From Edolisoma coerulescens (taxonomy: Eukaryota > Chordata > Aves > Passeriformes > Campephagidae), in assembly GCA_013397115.1 (NCBI GenBank), contig VWZW01006268.1:1-64000 (forward strand): a DNA stretch of 64,000 nt, written 5' to 3'. Each line of letters begins with the position of its first letter. Within the stretch, counting starts at the first letter, position 1. The position numbers and the translations under genes are program-made. The notes under the pieces were generated by a model, which worked only from the letters and a program-made list of their open reading frames with translations, ran no database searches and had not been told where the DNA came from. Of the stretch, positions 48,901 to 62,997 are shown piece after piece.

Positions 48901-50891
48901 AGTGGCTTTTGCACTCACTGGGTATCGTACATATTCTGTAAGGGGATCAGGTAATAACCAGCTTACACCCAACATTTCTGCAGGGCCTGCCTGATACATG
49001 GCTATTCCATGAGCACCACCTTCCTCAAAGAGCATTTCATCAGCAGAGCAAAGAAAAGGGATGAAAGAGGGCCCTTGTCACCACCTGGGAGAGCAAGGAG
49101 ACAGTGCAGACAGGAGAGCTGGCTTGTGGGTGGCATTGCTGAGATCAGCACTGCTGGCCTTGCTAGCTGAGGGTTCACACCTTGCTACACAAGATGAGAC
49201 CAAGTCCCCACTGGTCCAGACGCAGGCAAAAGGAACAAGGCACCCGTCCAGTCGTGAAAGGCTCCAAACGCAGAGAAATGCTGGTTCTTGCAGCAATCAG
49301 CTGATGCCCTGAAGCCAGAGGTTTGCTCACTTGCACCTTGGTATGTCTAAATATAATACAAGCATTGTTCTGAGCCCTGCGTCAGCCCCGCTGAAATCCA
49401 GCCACCAGTACCTGATTTTCTCGCCTTCCTCAGCTGCCAGACGTGAGACATGCAGCTGTGTGAAGGAACTTTTCCTTTCCTTCCTCCCAAATGCGCCTCC
49501 CATTGCCATCACTGACTGATCACCTGGCCTCCTTTCATGAGATGTCCTAAAGAGGAGCTAATTTGCACGTTCAAGGTACTATCACTTCTACTGTCACTTT
49601 TATAATCCTCAAAACTTCACTACAAGTTCCCCTAGAAATCATCTGAACAAACCAGCTGGAAAAATGGACAAGCTGCTCATGTAAATTCAACTGGATTTTT
49701 GCCTTCTTCCCATTCAGTTCAAACTGTTTCTGAAAGGCCATGACAAGCTTGAAATCAAAGTCACTTTCCAAGAGGAGTTAAGATGCTGTGAGCAGAGCAC
49801 CCAGCATGAACATTTGTAGTATAAAATCCTGCAGAGATTTCCCAAGCCAGCAGTGTCCCACAGTGACCCCAGGGAGATTGCTCAGTCTCACCATGCCGTG
49901 CACATTTCCTCTCTCATTCCTGGTACAAACTGCTCCCTAGATTTAATCTAAACTCCTGACCAATTTGATTCCATCAAAACTGCATTTTCTGCTGAATTTA
50001 CCATATTGCTCTCACTCACCTCCACCCACAACTCCAAATAGCCCGATATACCATGGGTCAAATTCTTCACATCTTTTTGGACTTGCACCATGGAATCACA
50101 TGGATTTTCCAATGGATTGGTGTCGCGTGATTTAAACTAGTTTGAGACAAGTTCCAGTCGAGGCCATACGTGTGGCCAGAGGATCAATAACCAGCTGTCC
50201 TGGGGGGCTTGCTGGTGACCGGTAAGGTGCAAGTTTGCACCAACCACTCCTCCTCAAATGGGATCTTAATAGACCCTGTCTCTCTCCTCCACTCATTCTT
50301 GTGCTCAGTGCCATCATTGTACATGGAGCCTCACAAGGAGCAGCCAAGCACCCATTTGGACAGTTTGGAGTCAAAATTGTCCAGTTTCCATATCCTTTTT
50401 GTTTTCCTAAAACCAGACAGAAAGCTTTCTGGTAGCTTCGTCTGCAAAAATGCACCAGAAGCGGAGGAAACTTCACCTAGAGCTGAACATTCATTTCCCA
50501 TGTTGAGAACTACCCCTGCATCTGTTCAAACCTCACTGCAATCTAAAGGGGGAATGTTAGTACTTACTGGGGTTTGGGGTGGAAAGGAGGAGAGGAGGCA
50601 GAAGGGGACTGGGACAAAGAGGACTGAAGAAGGGTCCATGTCCCTTCACCTTGGTCCAGCCCTGAACAACTGCCCCAGAGTCAGGATGCTCTACTTGTAC
50701 AACGAAAATCCCACAAAGCTCCTGCACGGTGTCTGGTCTCCCCACGCTGCCATCTCTCCTCGCTGCCTCCCTCTCTTCCCTCTGCCTCCTGCCTTTTCAG
50801 GACAGGACCACCTTTTCATCCTCTCCCTGCCTGTGCAGCACGGAGCACCCTGGGGCTTTCTGGCGGCAGCCGAGGTTTCTGGGGGCTCCCC

Positions 50892-50920
50892 CAACACAAA
50901 CAACAACAACAACCACCACC
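50892..50920 (+). repeat. (AAC)n / (ACC)n microsatellite
   Basis: Short imperfect CAA/AAC repeat grading into ACC units, upstream of the CpG island. Confidence 0.85.
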
Positions 50921-51199
50921 TTCAAAGTGCCTCTCGCATGCAGCTGCTCTGAGGGCAGATTCAGGTTTCCCCCACCCCCTTCTCCCCATCCCTCCTTACA
51001 ACACCCACCTGGCAGATAGTTAAAAACAATCTTTGAGATTTTCAGGTGTGTTGGAGGGATTTACCTGACATATTCCACCAGCCCACCACCCCCCCCCACC
51101 CTTCCAGTTGAGGTCCTGGATTTCACGGCAATGCTAGTTAATCTAACAGTAAAAAGCGCTGCAATTATTTGGCTCTAAGGCTTGGGTGCTTGCCCAGCT

Positions 51200-51230
51200 C
51201 TGACACACGCACGCATACACACACACACAA
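51200..51230 (+). repeat. (CA)n microsatellite
   Basis: Interrupted ACAC repeat with CG and AT interruptions, directly before the CpG island at 51240. Confidence 0.85.
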
Positions 51231-51239
51231 CTTCACTTC

Positions 51240-51544
51240 TGCAGCGAAGGGAGCGGGCGATGCCTCTCCTCCTCCTCCTCCTCCAGCCCGTCACGGAAGG
51301 GCTGGCGCTCCTGCGAGCGAGTTCCACCCCTCGCAACTTTCTCCCTCGCTGCTCCCGACCGCTGCCGCCGAAGTTTCAGCCGGCAAAACCCCTTCTTGCA
51401 GGAATTTCTCGGAGCCCTCTCCTCTGATCTGCAAGCACCATGGACCCCCGGCAGCCAGCGAGGTGCTGCTGCGGGAGAGGATTTTCAGCGGAGGGAGCCG
51501 AGAGGCAGTAAACTTCAGGAGAGGTCTCTCTCCTGTTGCAACAG
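51240..51544 (+). promoter_or_regulatory. CpG island and candidate distal first exon, possibly FAT2
   Basis: About 20 CpGs occur within 300 bases, in a CpG-poor area. The GC-rich segment ends at TTGCAACAG followed by a near-perfect donor GTAAGG at 51545, which fits a 5'-UTR exon reading to the right. A TAAAAAG motif near 51150 could serve as a weak TATA, and an AP-1 consensus TGACTCA lies just inside the proposed intron (51581-51587). The nearest downstream acceptor with known coding sequence is FAT2 at 63216, about 11.7 kb away. An unrelated non-coding transcript is the main alternative. Confidence 0.45.
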
Positions 51545-53865
51545 GTAAGGCACGCTGCTCGCCGGTGTGGGGAGTTGAAATGACTCAGGGAGCAGTCTGT
51601 GCGGCATGGATGGAGGAGGGCATGGAGGATGCAGAGATTTAGGCGTGAAACTGCTTTTGCACGTGAGTAACTTTTGCTGGAAGCAGCTTTCTCCTACAGA
51701 GAGAGCTTTGGGATGCAGAGCTCTTCATCTCTTCCTCCCTTCTGGTGGCCCTAGCATGGGGCTTATGGAAGGAGGCAGGAAAAGCTTCATTCGTGTTTGC
51801 ATCTGCTCTTAGCTGGGAAGCTTCAGCAGGCTGCAGCCAGTGCGAGCAGGTGGGCTCCAGGTATCAAAGGCAAAAGCGACGCTGCAGAGCAAGGCAGGTG
51901 TGGAGGGACTGAGCAGAGAAGCACTCCAGGTGTCTGAACGGGGCAGGATTTCTGCAGGGAGCGAGTTGTGCTGGAGTAAATGGATGAGCTGGGGCAGGAG
52001 GAGTGATGGCGTCTGGCTGTAGGCTCAGCTCTTGGCCATGTCCAGCCCCACTAACCGGGGTGAGGTGGAACCACTCCAAACTCTGTCCCCACATGCCCCA
52101 TTAAGCCACTTCCACTGTCACCTCGAACTGGGCTGTGCCTTGGGGATCCCTGAGTGCCGTCACAGCGCTGGTGTTTCCCAGCCCAGCTTCCCTGTGCACT
52201 CAGAGCTCCTCACCTCCCCTGTCCCCTTCCACGATGGGCAGCAGAGCCGGGGAGCCGAAGCCAGAGCCACCTTTTGCATCTCTGCACCTTTGTTCACTGT
52301 CAGGTACCTTGTGACAAGATGAAATCCCAGAGCAAGCCCAGCCCCACTTCAGGGCGTGCAGGAATTATTTCCTATGTACATGTGCAGCACTGATAAAAGA
52401 GGTGGAAATACGGGGAGGGAGACCTGGGCACTCGGAGCCAACGGCGCCCTTCCAAACTGCAGTTATCAGCTAATCAGCCTCCCGGGGAGCTGAAGGCGGG
52501 CTCTGTAGAGCACAGCACTCCAGAGGGGCAAAGATCAGCGGTCACGCGACTGGGGTTGCTTCAGAGAAAACCCTTTAAAAATGCTGTATAATGCTCCTGT
52601 GCATCTGTGGCTGCGGAGGGCCGAGAGTTTCCAGGATGTGTGGAAATCCAGGCTGCGTGGTGGTACGAGCTGGGCAGGCTCCGCTGGGCAGGCAGGGCTG
52701 TGGCCCGCGGGCTCCTGCTTCGCCCGGGGTGCCCTGGATCCCGGCAGGAGGACATGGAATACTCGGTGCCCCCTATTCCGGCACTCAGAGGGGCAAAGAG
52801 CAGGCAGGGGATGTGTAGGGAGCTGCTGTGGCTCTCCAGGCTGTCGGCTAGAGAGACCTGGGAGGTTATCGGAGCTTCGGGACGGAAAGCAAACAGTCTG
52901 TACTGGGCTCCTGAGGAAGGCTGGGCTGTCTCGGTATTCGGGACAGCAAAGTCTCCAGGCTTGGTATCGTGTACCTTTATCATCTCCTAATATGCAGCAC
53001 ACCTCACCTTATCGGGAATGGTTCAGGGACATCCGCCTGTCTGCTAAGGGGCTGGGGTTCCTGCAGGTCTGGGCAGGGGAGAGGTCTCTAACCCAGCCAG
53101 GGGATTCGGTCTCTGCTTCTGCCCATCTGCCTGTTGTGCTCCGGCGTGCTCTGTAACGTTCCCAAAATGAGCCCAGCCGCCCTGCCTGCGGAGGGGAGAG
53201 CACAGCAGGACCTGCTCTTCTCCCGAGCCTTTCCCTTAGCTACAGCTCGCACCATGGATGCATTTCAAACCCTCATGTTCTCAAGTCGATGCATCTCCCA
53301 ACCCTGCAAACAAACAAGCATCATTCATGTACGAAGGGAGAGTTCAAAGGAGGCACGACACCTGGAATCAAACATCTGTTAGGAACTGATGCATTTTGCA
53401 TCCTGCTCTCCCGCCAACTGCTCCAAGGCAAGTCCTACAGGATCGTTCCAGCTACCTCCATGCTACAGCAATGGCATTCCCTGCTCCCTGCGCCTCGCTT
53501 GGTTTCTTGCCACGCGTGGAGCATGCAAGTGCAGCTGCACCTCGAGCACTTAGCAGTGGGCTTCCTCCTGTATCATGGACAAACTTAATAGGTTTAAATA
53601 CCCCTAAGCCCTTTTAAATTTTTCAGACTGGGTTGGCAGCATGGATGCTGTATTGTCTATTAACAAGCTGATTTGCTGAGCAAGCAATTTTTCCTCTAAC
53701 CACACTTTTTCCTTGGCAATGAGGCAGGTACTGCTTTATTACCAAAGAAACTTTCTTCCCTAATTCTTGGAAGTAGGAGCTCCAAGGAGGGGCAGGCTGC
53801 AAGGGCTGCTAGGAAGGCTTGTAGCTCAGAAATGGACAAGCAACAGGATTGAAACAAACCAAAGG

Positions 53866-54000
53866 AAATAGTTTCTTTTTCTATACAGAGGGCATAATTA
53901 AATGTGGAACAAATTGCCACAGGATATTGCACACACTAAAAGTTGTATTTGGCTTCAAAGAAGGTTTTGATCCATTTGGGATGGATGGCTCCAGTGAAGG
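53866..54000 (+). repeat. Old CR1-like LINE remnant
   Basis: A core of TGTGGAACAAATTGCCACAG followed by GATATTG and a GGCTTCAAAGAAGG block matches the pattern (GGAACTCATTGCCACAGGAT, then GGGTTCAAAAAGG) of an ancient CR1-like LINE 3' region widespread in amniotes. The copy is diverged and its ends are approximate. Confidence 0.55.
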
Positions 54001-57000
54001 TTTTTAAATGCAGCCCAAGATCAGCCATGTGCGTGCACTGAAGCTGAAAACTGGGAGAAGGAGCAAGGTACCCGTGCCTTCTTTCTTATGCTCCTCCACT
54101 AAGCCATCAAAACTGGCCATTTTGAGAGAGAATAGAGAGGTAGCCAAGCAGGGCTATTTCGATGCTCTTACTCTGTGGGACTATTTTTGAGTGGCTGGGT
54201 TGTACGTTGGATAGATGCTGTGACTCAGGCAGCCTGGGAGACGCTGGTAATGCCATGAATAGATACTCCATATGGCTCAGGTTGACAGGGACACTCTGTG
54301 CCCAGCCTGGTTGTCACAGGTGCTCCAGGCAGTGTCCATGCACCACTCCTGGCTCCACAGAGGTGCTGCAATGGCAGGAGATTTCAGAAATGTGCTTCCA
54401 GCAGAGTCTGGAGCAGGAGAGAGTGACCTGTACTGCAGCATAATGAGAGCTGACAAGGACACACGTGTGGCAATGAGACCAGCCTGGGCAAACGCGTCTG
54501 TCCCGGGGCTTAATCTTTTCTCCGGTGAAAGCCTGAGCTCCCCAGGGCACGGGCTGACCTTGCAGCAGCTTGTGCAGCACTATGGACACAGCACAGGAGG
54601 TGGGTGGCTTTGGTTAGGTCTGGGAGCTGGAGGTTTTCTATCAGCTTGCAGGTATCCCTTTGCATTCAATAAGTGTCTGCTGCAGGGAATTTTTGTGGCG
54701 CGGCTACTGGCGTCCTGGCCAGCCATCTTTTTAGGAGGGAGGATCATGCCCTGATTGTCTCATTCATTTTCTGTCCTCTGTGTCCTTACGCTGCCTCCAA
54801 GTACAGGAAAGGGACGGGAAGGAGCAGTGCAAGGCAGACAGATGGCAACGGAGTGAGAGAGGCTGCAGGCAGAGCAGAAAGCTGCTCTCCGTGCTCACCT
54901 TTGGGCACCAGAAGGGAAAGCCCAGCAGGGTGCTGGGCAGGGGAAGGAGAAGATCGTCAGATCAGTGCAGGGACAGGTCTGCGGGTGAATGAGAATTGCC
55001 GGGTAGGAGGGAAAAGGTGAGGGAGGAGCGCGGTGGGCAGGGCTGTGCTGCAGGGCAGACAGAAGCCAAGCAGTCCCTGTCCTGCTGAGCGCTGGGGCTC
55101 CTCACCTGCATCCAGCAGGGCACGAGGTCCCTCACGCAGCTCTTCATGCCAAGATGCTCTTGGGCTCCTTCCCAAAGAATTTTAGCGATTGTAGGATAGC
55201 ATGTATGTTCCCCACAAGGAATCACAGAAAGGGCGCTGGAGGACTAGCAGCACTTTGGTGATGAGGGCAGTGGCCTCATTACCAACACCCAGGCTGAGTT
55301 AAGGTGAGCATGAGGACTCACAGCGTCAGAGCCCCTTCAAGACTGGGCAGAGCTGCTACTCTCACCAGGCTGGGGTGGACTGAGCCCTGTTTGGATTTAC
55401 AGCTCTGGTGGGTCAGATGGGAGTTGTGTGTTGGGACCTCAGCTCTCCCAGCTCTGCAGCACCTAAGTAAACAGCTGTTCTGCGAGCAGCAGAATTCATG
55501 AAGCTTGGTTGCCTGCGGCGCTCCCTCTTGTGTGGATTCTCTGATGTCTAATAATCGGGTTGGGCTCACATTAGAGCTTTTTCTTCCAGCTGGGAGTCCT
55601 AATTTGGATTTCTCTCCTCTCTCCTGCTGCTTTTCACAAGCTTGTGCAAAGTTAAGTCCTTTCAAGTCTTTACCTATCTGGTTAAATTCGTCTGAAGCTG
55701 GCCAGTGGATCTGAAAGGTAGCAGGATTGACAGTGTGGTCCCACACACCAGCTTCCCTCAGCAGTCTGCAGACAGGGGAATGGTTACCAATGTAAGATAA
55801 CTTGCATCCCATGCATGAGGAAAAAAAGCTCAGTATGAGTTCTGGCAGGAGAAAGCAATCAGAGAAGAGCCCAGTACCCATGTGGGCTCTCACAGCTAGT
55901 TTGGAGGGACTGAGGTATGTGGTCCTTGGTGCTAAAAACCTCCATGGCAGCTGAATTACGGGGTGAGTGGTGCACAGTCCCAGCAGCAGCAGAGTTGGGG
56001 CACACTCATGTGAGATCCTGGCACGCTCCACCTGGCTCTTGTGCCAACACGTTTGGGCTGCTGCACTCTGGGGCCCAACCCCAAGGCCCCTCACACCCTG
56101 CCTGGTGAGCAGCTCCCACCAAGACCCTTTCCTACCAACACTGCCCTTTCTCCAGCCCCCAGGGCTGTTTCTTGTGCCAGGCGCCCCATTCCCATGAGAG
56201 CCACCACTGGGATGTGCTGTCTCCTCCCTGTCTCCTGGCTGTCAATAGCTGCTGTCCTTGTCCACCCCTCAACATTTCCCTGGTTACCTGTGCAGTGGCA
56301 GCTTTTGGGTCATAAGCAGGATTTTCCCCCTGGCTCCCATAACTGGGGAGAGCAGGGAAAAGGGGTTAGGAATAATGCATAAGGATGCTTCCCTCTTGGC
56401 ACAAGCAAGTCCACCTCCCTGATGTCACACTTTCCCTGGGATAGGAGCCAGCAGCAAGGCAGTTGGCACTGCAAGGTTCCCTCACCCCCCAGATCCTACT
56501 GAGGGCTCTGGAGCTGTTTGATTAATTCTTGCCCTAGAATGATGTTGCAGTGCCAAGACATAGAGAGATCACTGACCCTCACACCTCTATGGAGAGTTCA
56601 AGTCTGTTCAGGTTCTCCTGTGCCTTACAGAGAGCTTACAACAATGGCACCTCAGCTAGGTGACATATCCGGCCAGGCCTAGGTGTTGGCAGCAGTACAA
56701 AATCCAGCTCTCCCTGGGTTCCTAACAGAGCAGTGGGCAGAAATGCACATTGCAGGTGGAAAGGTGGCAAGAGAAAACCTTTGGCTTCACATACCAGGTG
56801 ATGCTCTTGGACAGAGGATGGCTTGGAGGCAAAGACACACAGTACCTGCTTGCTCCAGGGCAGTCCGAGCTGCATCAGGGCACAGCCAAAGCCCCAAGGG
56901 TGGGGGAATGGGTGAGATGTCCAAGGGGGAAGGGGGTGAGTGGCTGGCTGGAGGAAGCCACAGTAAGATGTCATGGAGCAAGGTGCCTTTAGAGCCAGTC

Positions 57001-58932
57001 TGGCTCTGAGCATCCAACCTGTGAAATCTGGCACAGTGACAAAGGTGGCAAAAGCATCCAGCTGTAAGGAGGAAGGAAGAGTTGGACATCAGAGTTAACC
57101 AAATGCTTCCCAGCTACCCTTCCCATGTGGAAGGCCATCCAGCCATCTCCTGTCCTTCTCAACTGATCCATGTCTTGCACCACTCAAGGGACAGCATCCC
57201 ACCCTGTCCCCACTGTCAGCCCTGAGGGGTGGTCCTGGCAGGACCCCTGGCAGGACTCCTTTATTATGCCCTGGCCATGGCAGACCAGGCCTGGGGAAGG
57301 CAGAGCTGCCCTGAAATGAAGCATTTTTACCAAGCCCTGCAGCAATACAGAGAAAAAGGTTATCTCTGCCAGATCTCCCAGCCTGGGCCCAGACTGCCCC
57401 ACACAACTCAGTATCTCACAGGCTTCCCCCAAACTCCTTCAAGGGAGTCTCTGTTCCACCAACACCCCATAGAGGCTGTCTGTCCAACCTCCCTGGGGTA
57501 CCCAAAACCCCCAGGGTTAAAGCTCCTGCCTGGTTCAGCTGGCAGATGGTGGAAGGAACATCTGTAGTGCTTTAGGACTGTATTCTGCTCAGGGACATGT
57601 GTGTGACCCCCTGCCATGCTGAGCAGGCTGAGGAAAGGGTCACTGCTCCGCATACCAACGTGAGACTCATTAATCCCACGGCTTTCCATGGCCCTGCAGC
57701 TGAGGAGCCCTCGGTGCAGCCCACCCCAGCAGTACACAGCCACTTTACCCCCAGGAGCGGAGCTGAACTGTGACGTGGTTATGGCACAGGTCTGGCACTG
57801 CCACTCACTGTCGTGGCAGGAGCAGCATTTCGTGGGACACTCCGAGCAAGGGCAGCCCTTGGCTGTAAAAGGCACGTGCACCGGGTTCTACATGAGCAGC
57901 CGCCTCGCTCCAGGCTGTCCAGCAACCTGGAAACCATTTCCAAAACTCTATCCAAGCCACTCAGGGATTGGAAAGTCGAGATGGGGAAGGAACAGCCCGA
58001 CTGTGCCTGGATGGAATCTGCAAGTCCAGCAAAAAGCTGCACCCACACTGACACAGCCCCCAAGCAGGCTGGTGCAAGCAGTTCTGCAAACATCAGCCCT
58101 AAGAAACCATCCACAGGCGCTGGAAAACCCCGAGATACATTGAAGAAGGAAACACCATAACTTCAGGGGCTCTTTTCATTAGTTTTCTGGCTTTGTGTAG
58201 TACCTCCAGGATGTGTTTCTTCTGCTTCGCTGCAAACCAAGCAGACTGCACAACCAAATGCAGGAGCGGGATCTCCAAGGATGGGATGGGTTTGTTTGTT
58301 CTTTTTCAAAGTCCAAGAAAACAGTTTGGAAAATACCCATCTCCACAGAGAATTCAAATCCCGCAGGGCTGACTGTGAGCAACCATCAGGGAACTCCCCA
58401 AATGGAAAAGCATCCAATTCCCACCAAAATCACTGTGGCAGAGGAGAGGGCAAACATTAACCCAGCAGCACAATCCCCCTGCAGGGTGTACAGGGGCTAT
58501 TTCAGCACTAGGAAGGAAAACATCTCACACATGGCTCAACACAGCATCCATTTAACTCTGTGGCTTTGCAATGCTGAAAGCCCAGGGACTGCTTTCTGGT
58601 TGATCCTATTTGGCAGGCAGCTGTAAGGATATTGCCCCATCTCTTGCTGAACCCCTTCTGCTCCGCCAAGCCAGCAGAAGACAGTGTCCCATCTCATATT
58701 ACCTTTCCCAAAACCTTGTACCCACCATCTTACAGGATGTACTCCCTTTGCTTTCTGTCTCTATTTCACAATGATCATTGAATTCTTCGTTAAACTGATA
58801 ACTTGAACAGCCAATCTCGTCTCCCATCTTTCCCTGAACTCCCTGTTCTTGCAGCCTCTGACAAAGAAGTTGATGTGTTTGGAGGTGATTTGGCTTGGTC
58901 CCTGTCCTGGGGAAGAGGCTGTTTCTTGTACT

Positions 58933-58996
58933 GAAGAAAAAAAGGAGAGAAAATGGAGGGAGGTGAGGGAAGAAAGCAAGAGAGGAAGAAAGAGAA
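58933..58996 (+). repeat. Polypurine (GA-rich) tract
   Basis: About 64 bases almost wholly A and G on the + strand. Low-complexity, with no coding meaning. Confidence 0.8.
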
Positions 58997-61900
58997 CTTG
59001 GGATACATGCTGGCAAAAGAGAAGTAAGGGAACAGTTGTCCCTATTTTCTGATGAAAATGATGATTTTTCTTTAATCTTCTGATCTCAAAACCTTGGGCC
59101 AAGCCCCTACCACAGCTCATGAGGGGAATGCTGCTCTGGGTGCACTCAGCACTCACTTTGTTTTGTGTTTTGGGTTTTTATTGCTTTTAAATGCTCCTCT
59201 TGAAGGGAATCAAAAGGTGGGGCTGGGGCCACACCTGCTTCCTGGCAGGCTGCAGCACTTTTCTGCGATATGGCCAACAAACACAGCAGCCCACACGCTG
59301 CAGGAGACCCCTAAGAGGGCCCCCAGAAAACCCCCTGGCCATGCCCCAGCCACTCACTCCACCTGGCCAGAATAGCCTTGTCCTGCACCAGTCCCCCTAA
59401 ATCACCCATCTCCGTGGCCTCCCCACACACACACTTTGAATCTCGGCACTGTGTTTGTTCCCTCCTTTCAAGCCAACAGATTTGGGCATGTCTTTGACAG
59501 AGGTTCACAATTTGGATGTTAAATTTAGACGCGCGCTCAGGCTCTGATTAGAGATACACCGACTGTTTACTCGCTTTGCGGGGAGTTTGCATCTACAGGG
59601 CTGAGGGCGAAGCCCCCCGAGGCTCTCTGATCCTTGCCTGGTGATTAGGAAAGGAGGCTGAATCACCACATAAATCATGCCCTGGTATTTCCCTCAGTCG
59701 GGAGCGTGCCCTACCTTCCACACTCCATCCCACCGATGGGCTTCCTCCAGCACTTCTACCTCCCCACGTGCAACCAGCTCCAGAAGGCCATGAAAGAGAG
59801 AAGTGGAGCAGTCTCAGGAGTAGAAATAAATGATCCCATGGAATGGAATCCCAGAGGCAGGTGAGGGTGTTCAAGTGTTAAATGCTTGCAGCTGATGTGG
59901 GAGCCCTGAAGTGGGTATGGCCCTTGCCACAGGTCCCCATGGATCATGCCCTCATTACTGTCAGCACAAGGACATGGGGTAGGGCATCTCAGAAAAGCAG
60001 GAAGAATGGTTCTCTTAATCTGCATGAAAAATCTGTTTGATTTCACCCAGTTTCAACTCGGAGATCCTTGAATTCCATGGCAAGGACCCCTGAGCTCGGC
60101 AGCGCTGCCCCTCCTTGGTAGCCATCTACATTTGGGAATAAGGGCCCATAAATTGTTTTTTTGCTGGTTTTGTGCTATGCACAGCTTGCAACCCACAGAA
60201 CAAAAGTCATAGAAACCCGCCTCATTTCTGCTGGTTCATTGCTGTCGCCTTCCAGGGTCAGTCCCAACAGGATTTTCCCTGGAGCTGAGCCAAGGGAGCA
60301 GTTACCCAGATTTCCCCTCTGTTCAGAGTACTGTCCCCCGTTTTTCTGTTAAGTTTCACCACAGCCTTTGGAAATGTCCCAGTCCCACTTCTGGGTAGTT
60401 TTGCATTGTGACTGTGGCATAAATGATTCCAGAAGCAGGAGGCAGAGCAGGGACAGCACAGTCATCTCCTGGGAGATCTATTACACTTCAAATTGCACTA
60501 AAACCATGCTGGAGAAAGAGGAACAAGACCTTCAGAGCATGATTGCTTCCCAGTGCAGCCTACTAAAGGAGAAACTCCAGGTTGCAGGTAGTAGGTGATG
60601 ATTTCCAGGCCCAGAGTGGGACGTTGCTATCAGGGGACACAACAGAGACTCTCTGTGATATTGTTCGAGCTTTGAGCATGGTCCTGACACGGACAGAAAC
60701 TCTTAGACTTGAAAAGTTGATGGTGATGCCTCCTAGACAATTCTCCCTAAGTTTTGATTGTGTTTTTCAAAGTTTCAGATCATTTCCAGAGGAAATGAGG
60801 CTTCTGCCTCATGCCTCAGATGCGTAGTCACTCTCCATCCCTCATAATAACTGCTGAAGCCATTGATTGCTTTCAGTCCAGCTTGTAATTGAGAGCAAAG
60901 CTCTAAGAAATATTGAGGTCACAACAGGTTTTGCAAAATAATTATCTGGACAGAGGAGTAAAACCCTGCTAATACGGAGGAAAAAAACAGCAATGTAGGT
61001 GAAGCCCGTCTTAGATGTCAGGAAATACACAGGGAAGAGTGAGGTTAAGTACATTCCAGGAGAGATTCAGACGAAAGCTTGCATCTTGTTAAATGCCAGA
61101 AACCCACTCCTTGCTCAAGGTTATCCTCCCATATTGAATTGCTGGTGCCCAGGAAGGCATGTGCTCTGGCTCCTGCTTTTCTTGTGGTTGTGGAGTTCAT
61201 AACGTCTCTGCCTTGTGGGTTCTCTGATGTCTTATGAGAGATGAGTTCACATTGCCATTTCAGTACAATTCAATTAAAAAGTCAATTAGCCCAGATACAA
61301 AGCGATCGCCTTCATTAAGTCTGCTGTTTGTGGAACAGCTCTGGTTTTGTTGCTGGCTTGTTCTGCTGCCTTACTGCACTCTGGATTGTGCGGATCGCCC
61401 CGCTCCCAGTGCTCGCGGACACGCGCGCGCAGCCTGCGAACGTCTTCTCTCCAAGTTCAGCAGTTGAAAATGTTGGAAGGGAGTAGCTCTAGGCAAGTCC
61501 CTACATGCTGCACAGCTCTGAAGCACTGTTAAGTAACAAGCAACAAGCATAGCTTTTAAGAACATGGTTTTCAACTTCTCAGAAGGAGCCACATGCCTTT
61601 CTGGGTCACCCATCCCTGCCCTCCAAGATTTTCTTTAATTTGCGCATTTGGGACTATGTTGTGTTTCCTAGAAGTGAAATGATGGCATGAAAAAATGAGT
61701 CTGAATTTTGTCAAAACTGAATTGTGTTGATTTCTCTCCAACTTCTGGTAGTTTGACTTCGGCTTCAAACCATTTGTTTGAAAAAGGAAAGACCACAGAG
61801 AGATTTTTGGATGGTTGGCATCTATTTACCAAGGGGAAAAGGATTTAAAGCAAATATGAAACTTACAGCTTTGTATTTATCAGTAATTAGATATTTCAGA

Positions 61901-62997
61901 GAATATGACACATACTGTTAGTTGGGCTCTAACAATTTGTTCCTAACATTCAACTTGAGTTACAAATTGAACTAGTTCTGGCTCTTAAAGAGATGAGTCT
62001 TGAAAAAGTGTCTGGAAAAACAAGTCCTCCCTGTTTAAATTAGGAATGTGCCAAATGACTGGCAGGTACTTGATATATAATTTAAATTTAAAACAGGAAG
62101 AAACAGTTCTAGATAAAGATCTCCTAGGATATCTAGGGGAAATATATGCACCTATATTTAGCTTATCCCTGGTTTCAACCCCTAACTGCACACACAGCAG
62201 CACGCACTTAGCTTTTGAAAAGAACAGGCCTTGATCCTTTAACAAGCTCTGCAAAGCTCCCTAATAAAGTTACGTCCCTGTTAATCACATGTGTGCTCCC
62301 CAGTTCCTTCTTTGATACACCTTGTGCGCAAAGATAAACCGTGGAGCCGCAGATGCTCCGGAGTTGTTAGAGAAGGAAGCTGATGGCGGGTGGTCATGGG
62401 TGGCAGGTCCTCCGCAGGAATCCTGACCCTGAGGCTTTGCCATGAGAAAGCAGGAACCAGAGAGATTACTCAAGGGCTGAGGGTGACATGGGCAAAGTGT
62501 CTTGCTGGAAACCTGCTCCTTCAGTCAACACAGAGGAGCCAACAGGGTCAGGACTGTGAATTAGAAGAGCTTCGAGGTAACTGAGACACAGCTTGACTAG
62601 AAACTGAGCGAAAGCTGTTGGAAAGGCCACACTGTGGAGGTGCACATTCAGAAGGAATTTATACAACATGGCATGCGTTCCCCATCACTGCTGGGGAAGG
62701 ACAACACATCCTGTAGCACAGGGAGAGAAAAGGGAAGACAAGCCACGGGGAGGCACATAAATCAGTTTGTATATTGACTCTCAAGAATACTTTGCAAAAA
62801 CTTTTGTGGAGAGAGAAGTTAAGATGGAGAAGGGAGGCTGGAGAAACAAAACAAGAGGGAGTTCGGGTTGGGGGTGGAGAGTTTAGATATGCTGTTTGGC
62901 TTGAGAGAAGGCAGAATGAAGGGAGGGCAAGATTTTTCACAGAAGAGCAAGTCAGCCTGATCAGAGCATCTTGCATAACTTTGCACATTTTGCCCTC

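Larger units (their letters stand above)
29716..51148. other. Large intergenic stretch between SPARC and FAT2
   Basis: I see no supported gene in about 21 kb. Contents noted: a pyrimidine-rich strand-biased segment (about 30360-30720), a (TCTCC)n run (37191-37212), a 16-A run (38762-38777), an 18-bp minisatellite (about 40503-40573) and an AT-rich TAAT-motif cluster (42330-42480). There is also a 16-bp tandem pair (45896-45927) and moderately CpG-rich patches near 39100-39500 and 45800-46100. Open frames up to about 250 codons occur on both strands but overlap each other and show no domains. Confidence 0.5.
51545..62990. other. Non-coding DNA upstream of FAT2 (intergenic or 5' intron)
   Basis: No coding gene is supported. 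If the 51.5-kb exon belongs to FAT2, this is its first intron. Noted contents: an old LINE remnant (53866-54000), a purine-rich tract (58933-58996) and AT-rich sequence at about 61650-62250. A GC-rich patch near 52400-53160 carries open frames on both strands that look like chance. Confidence 0.5.

Noticed and set aside
55318..56094. 258-codon minus-strand frame
   Set aside because: No domain, no splice context, and it overlaps several + strand frames. Consistent with chance.
57408..57881. Cys-rich minus-strand peptide (GCPCSECPTKCCSC region)
   Set aside because: It resembles a small cysteine-rich domain, but the proposed start codon is not ATG, there are no flanking splice sites in frame and no family match comes to mind.
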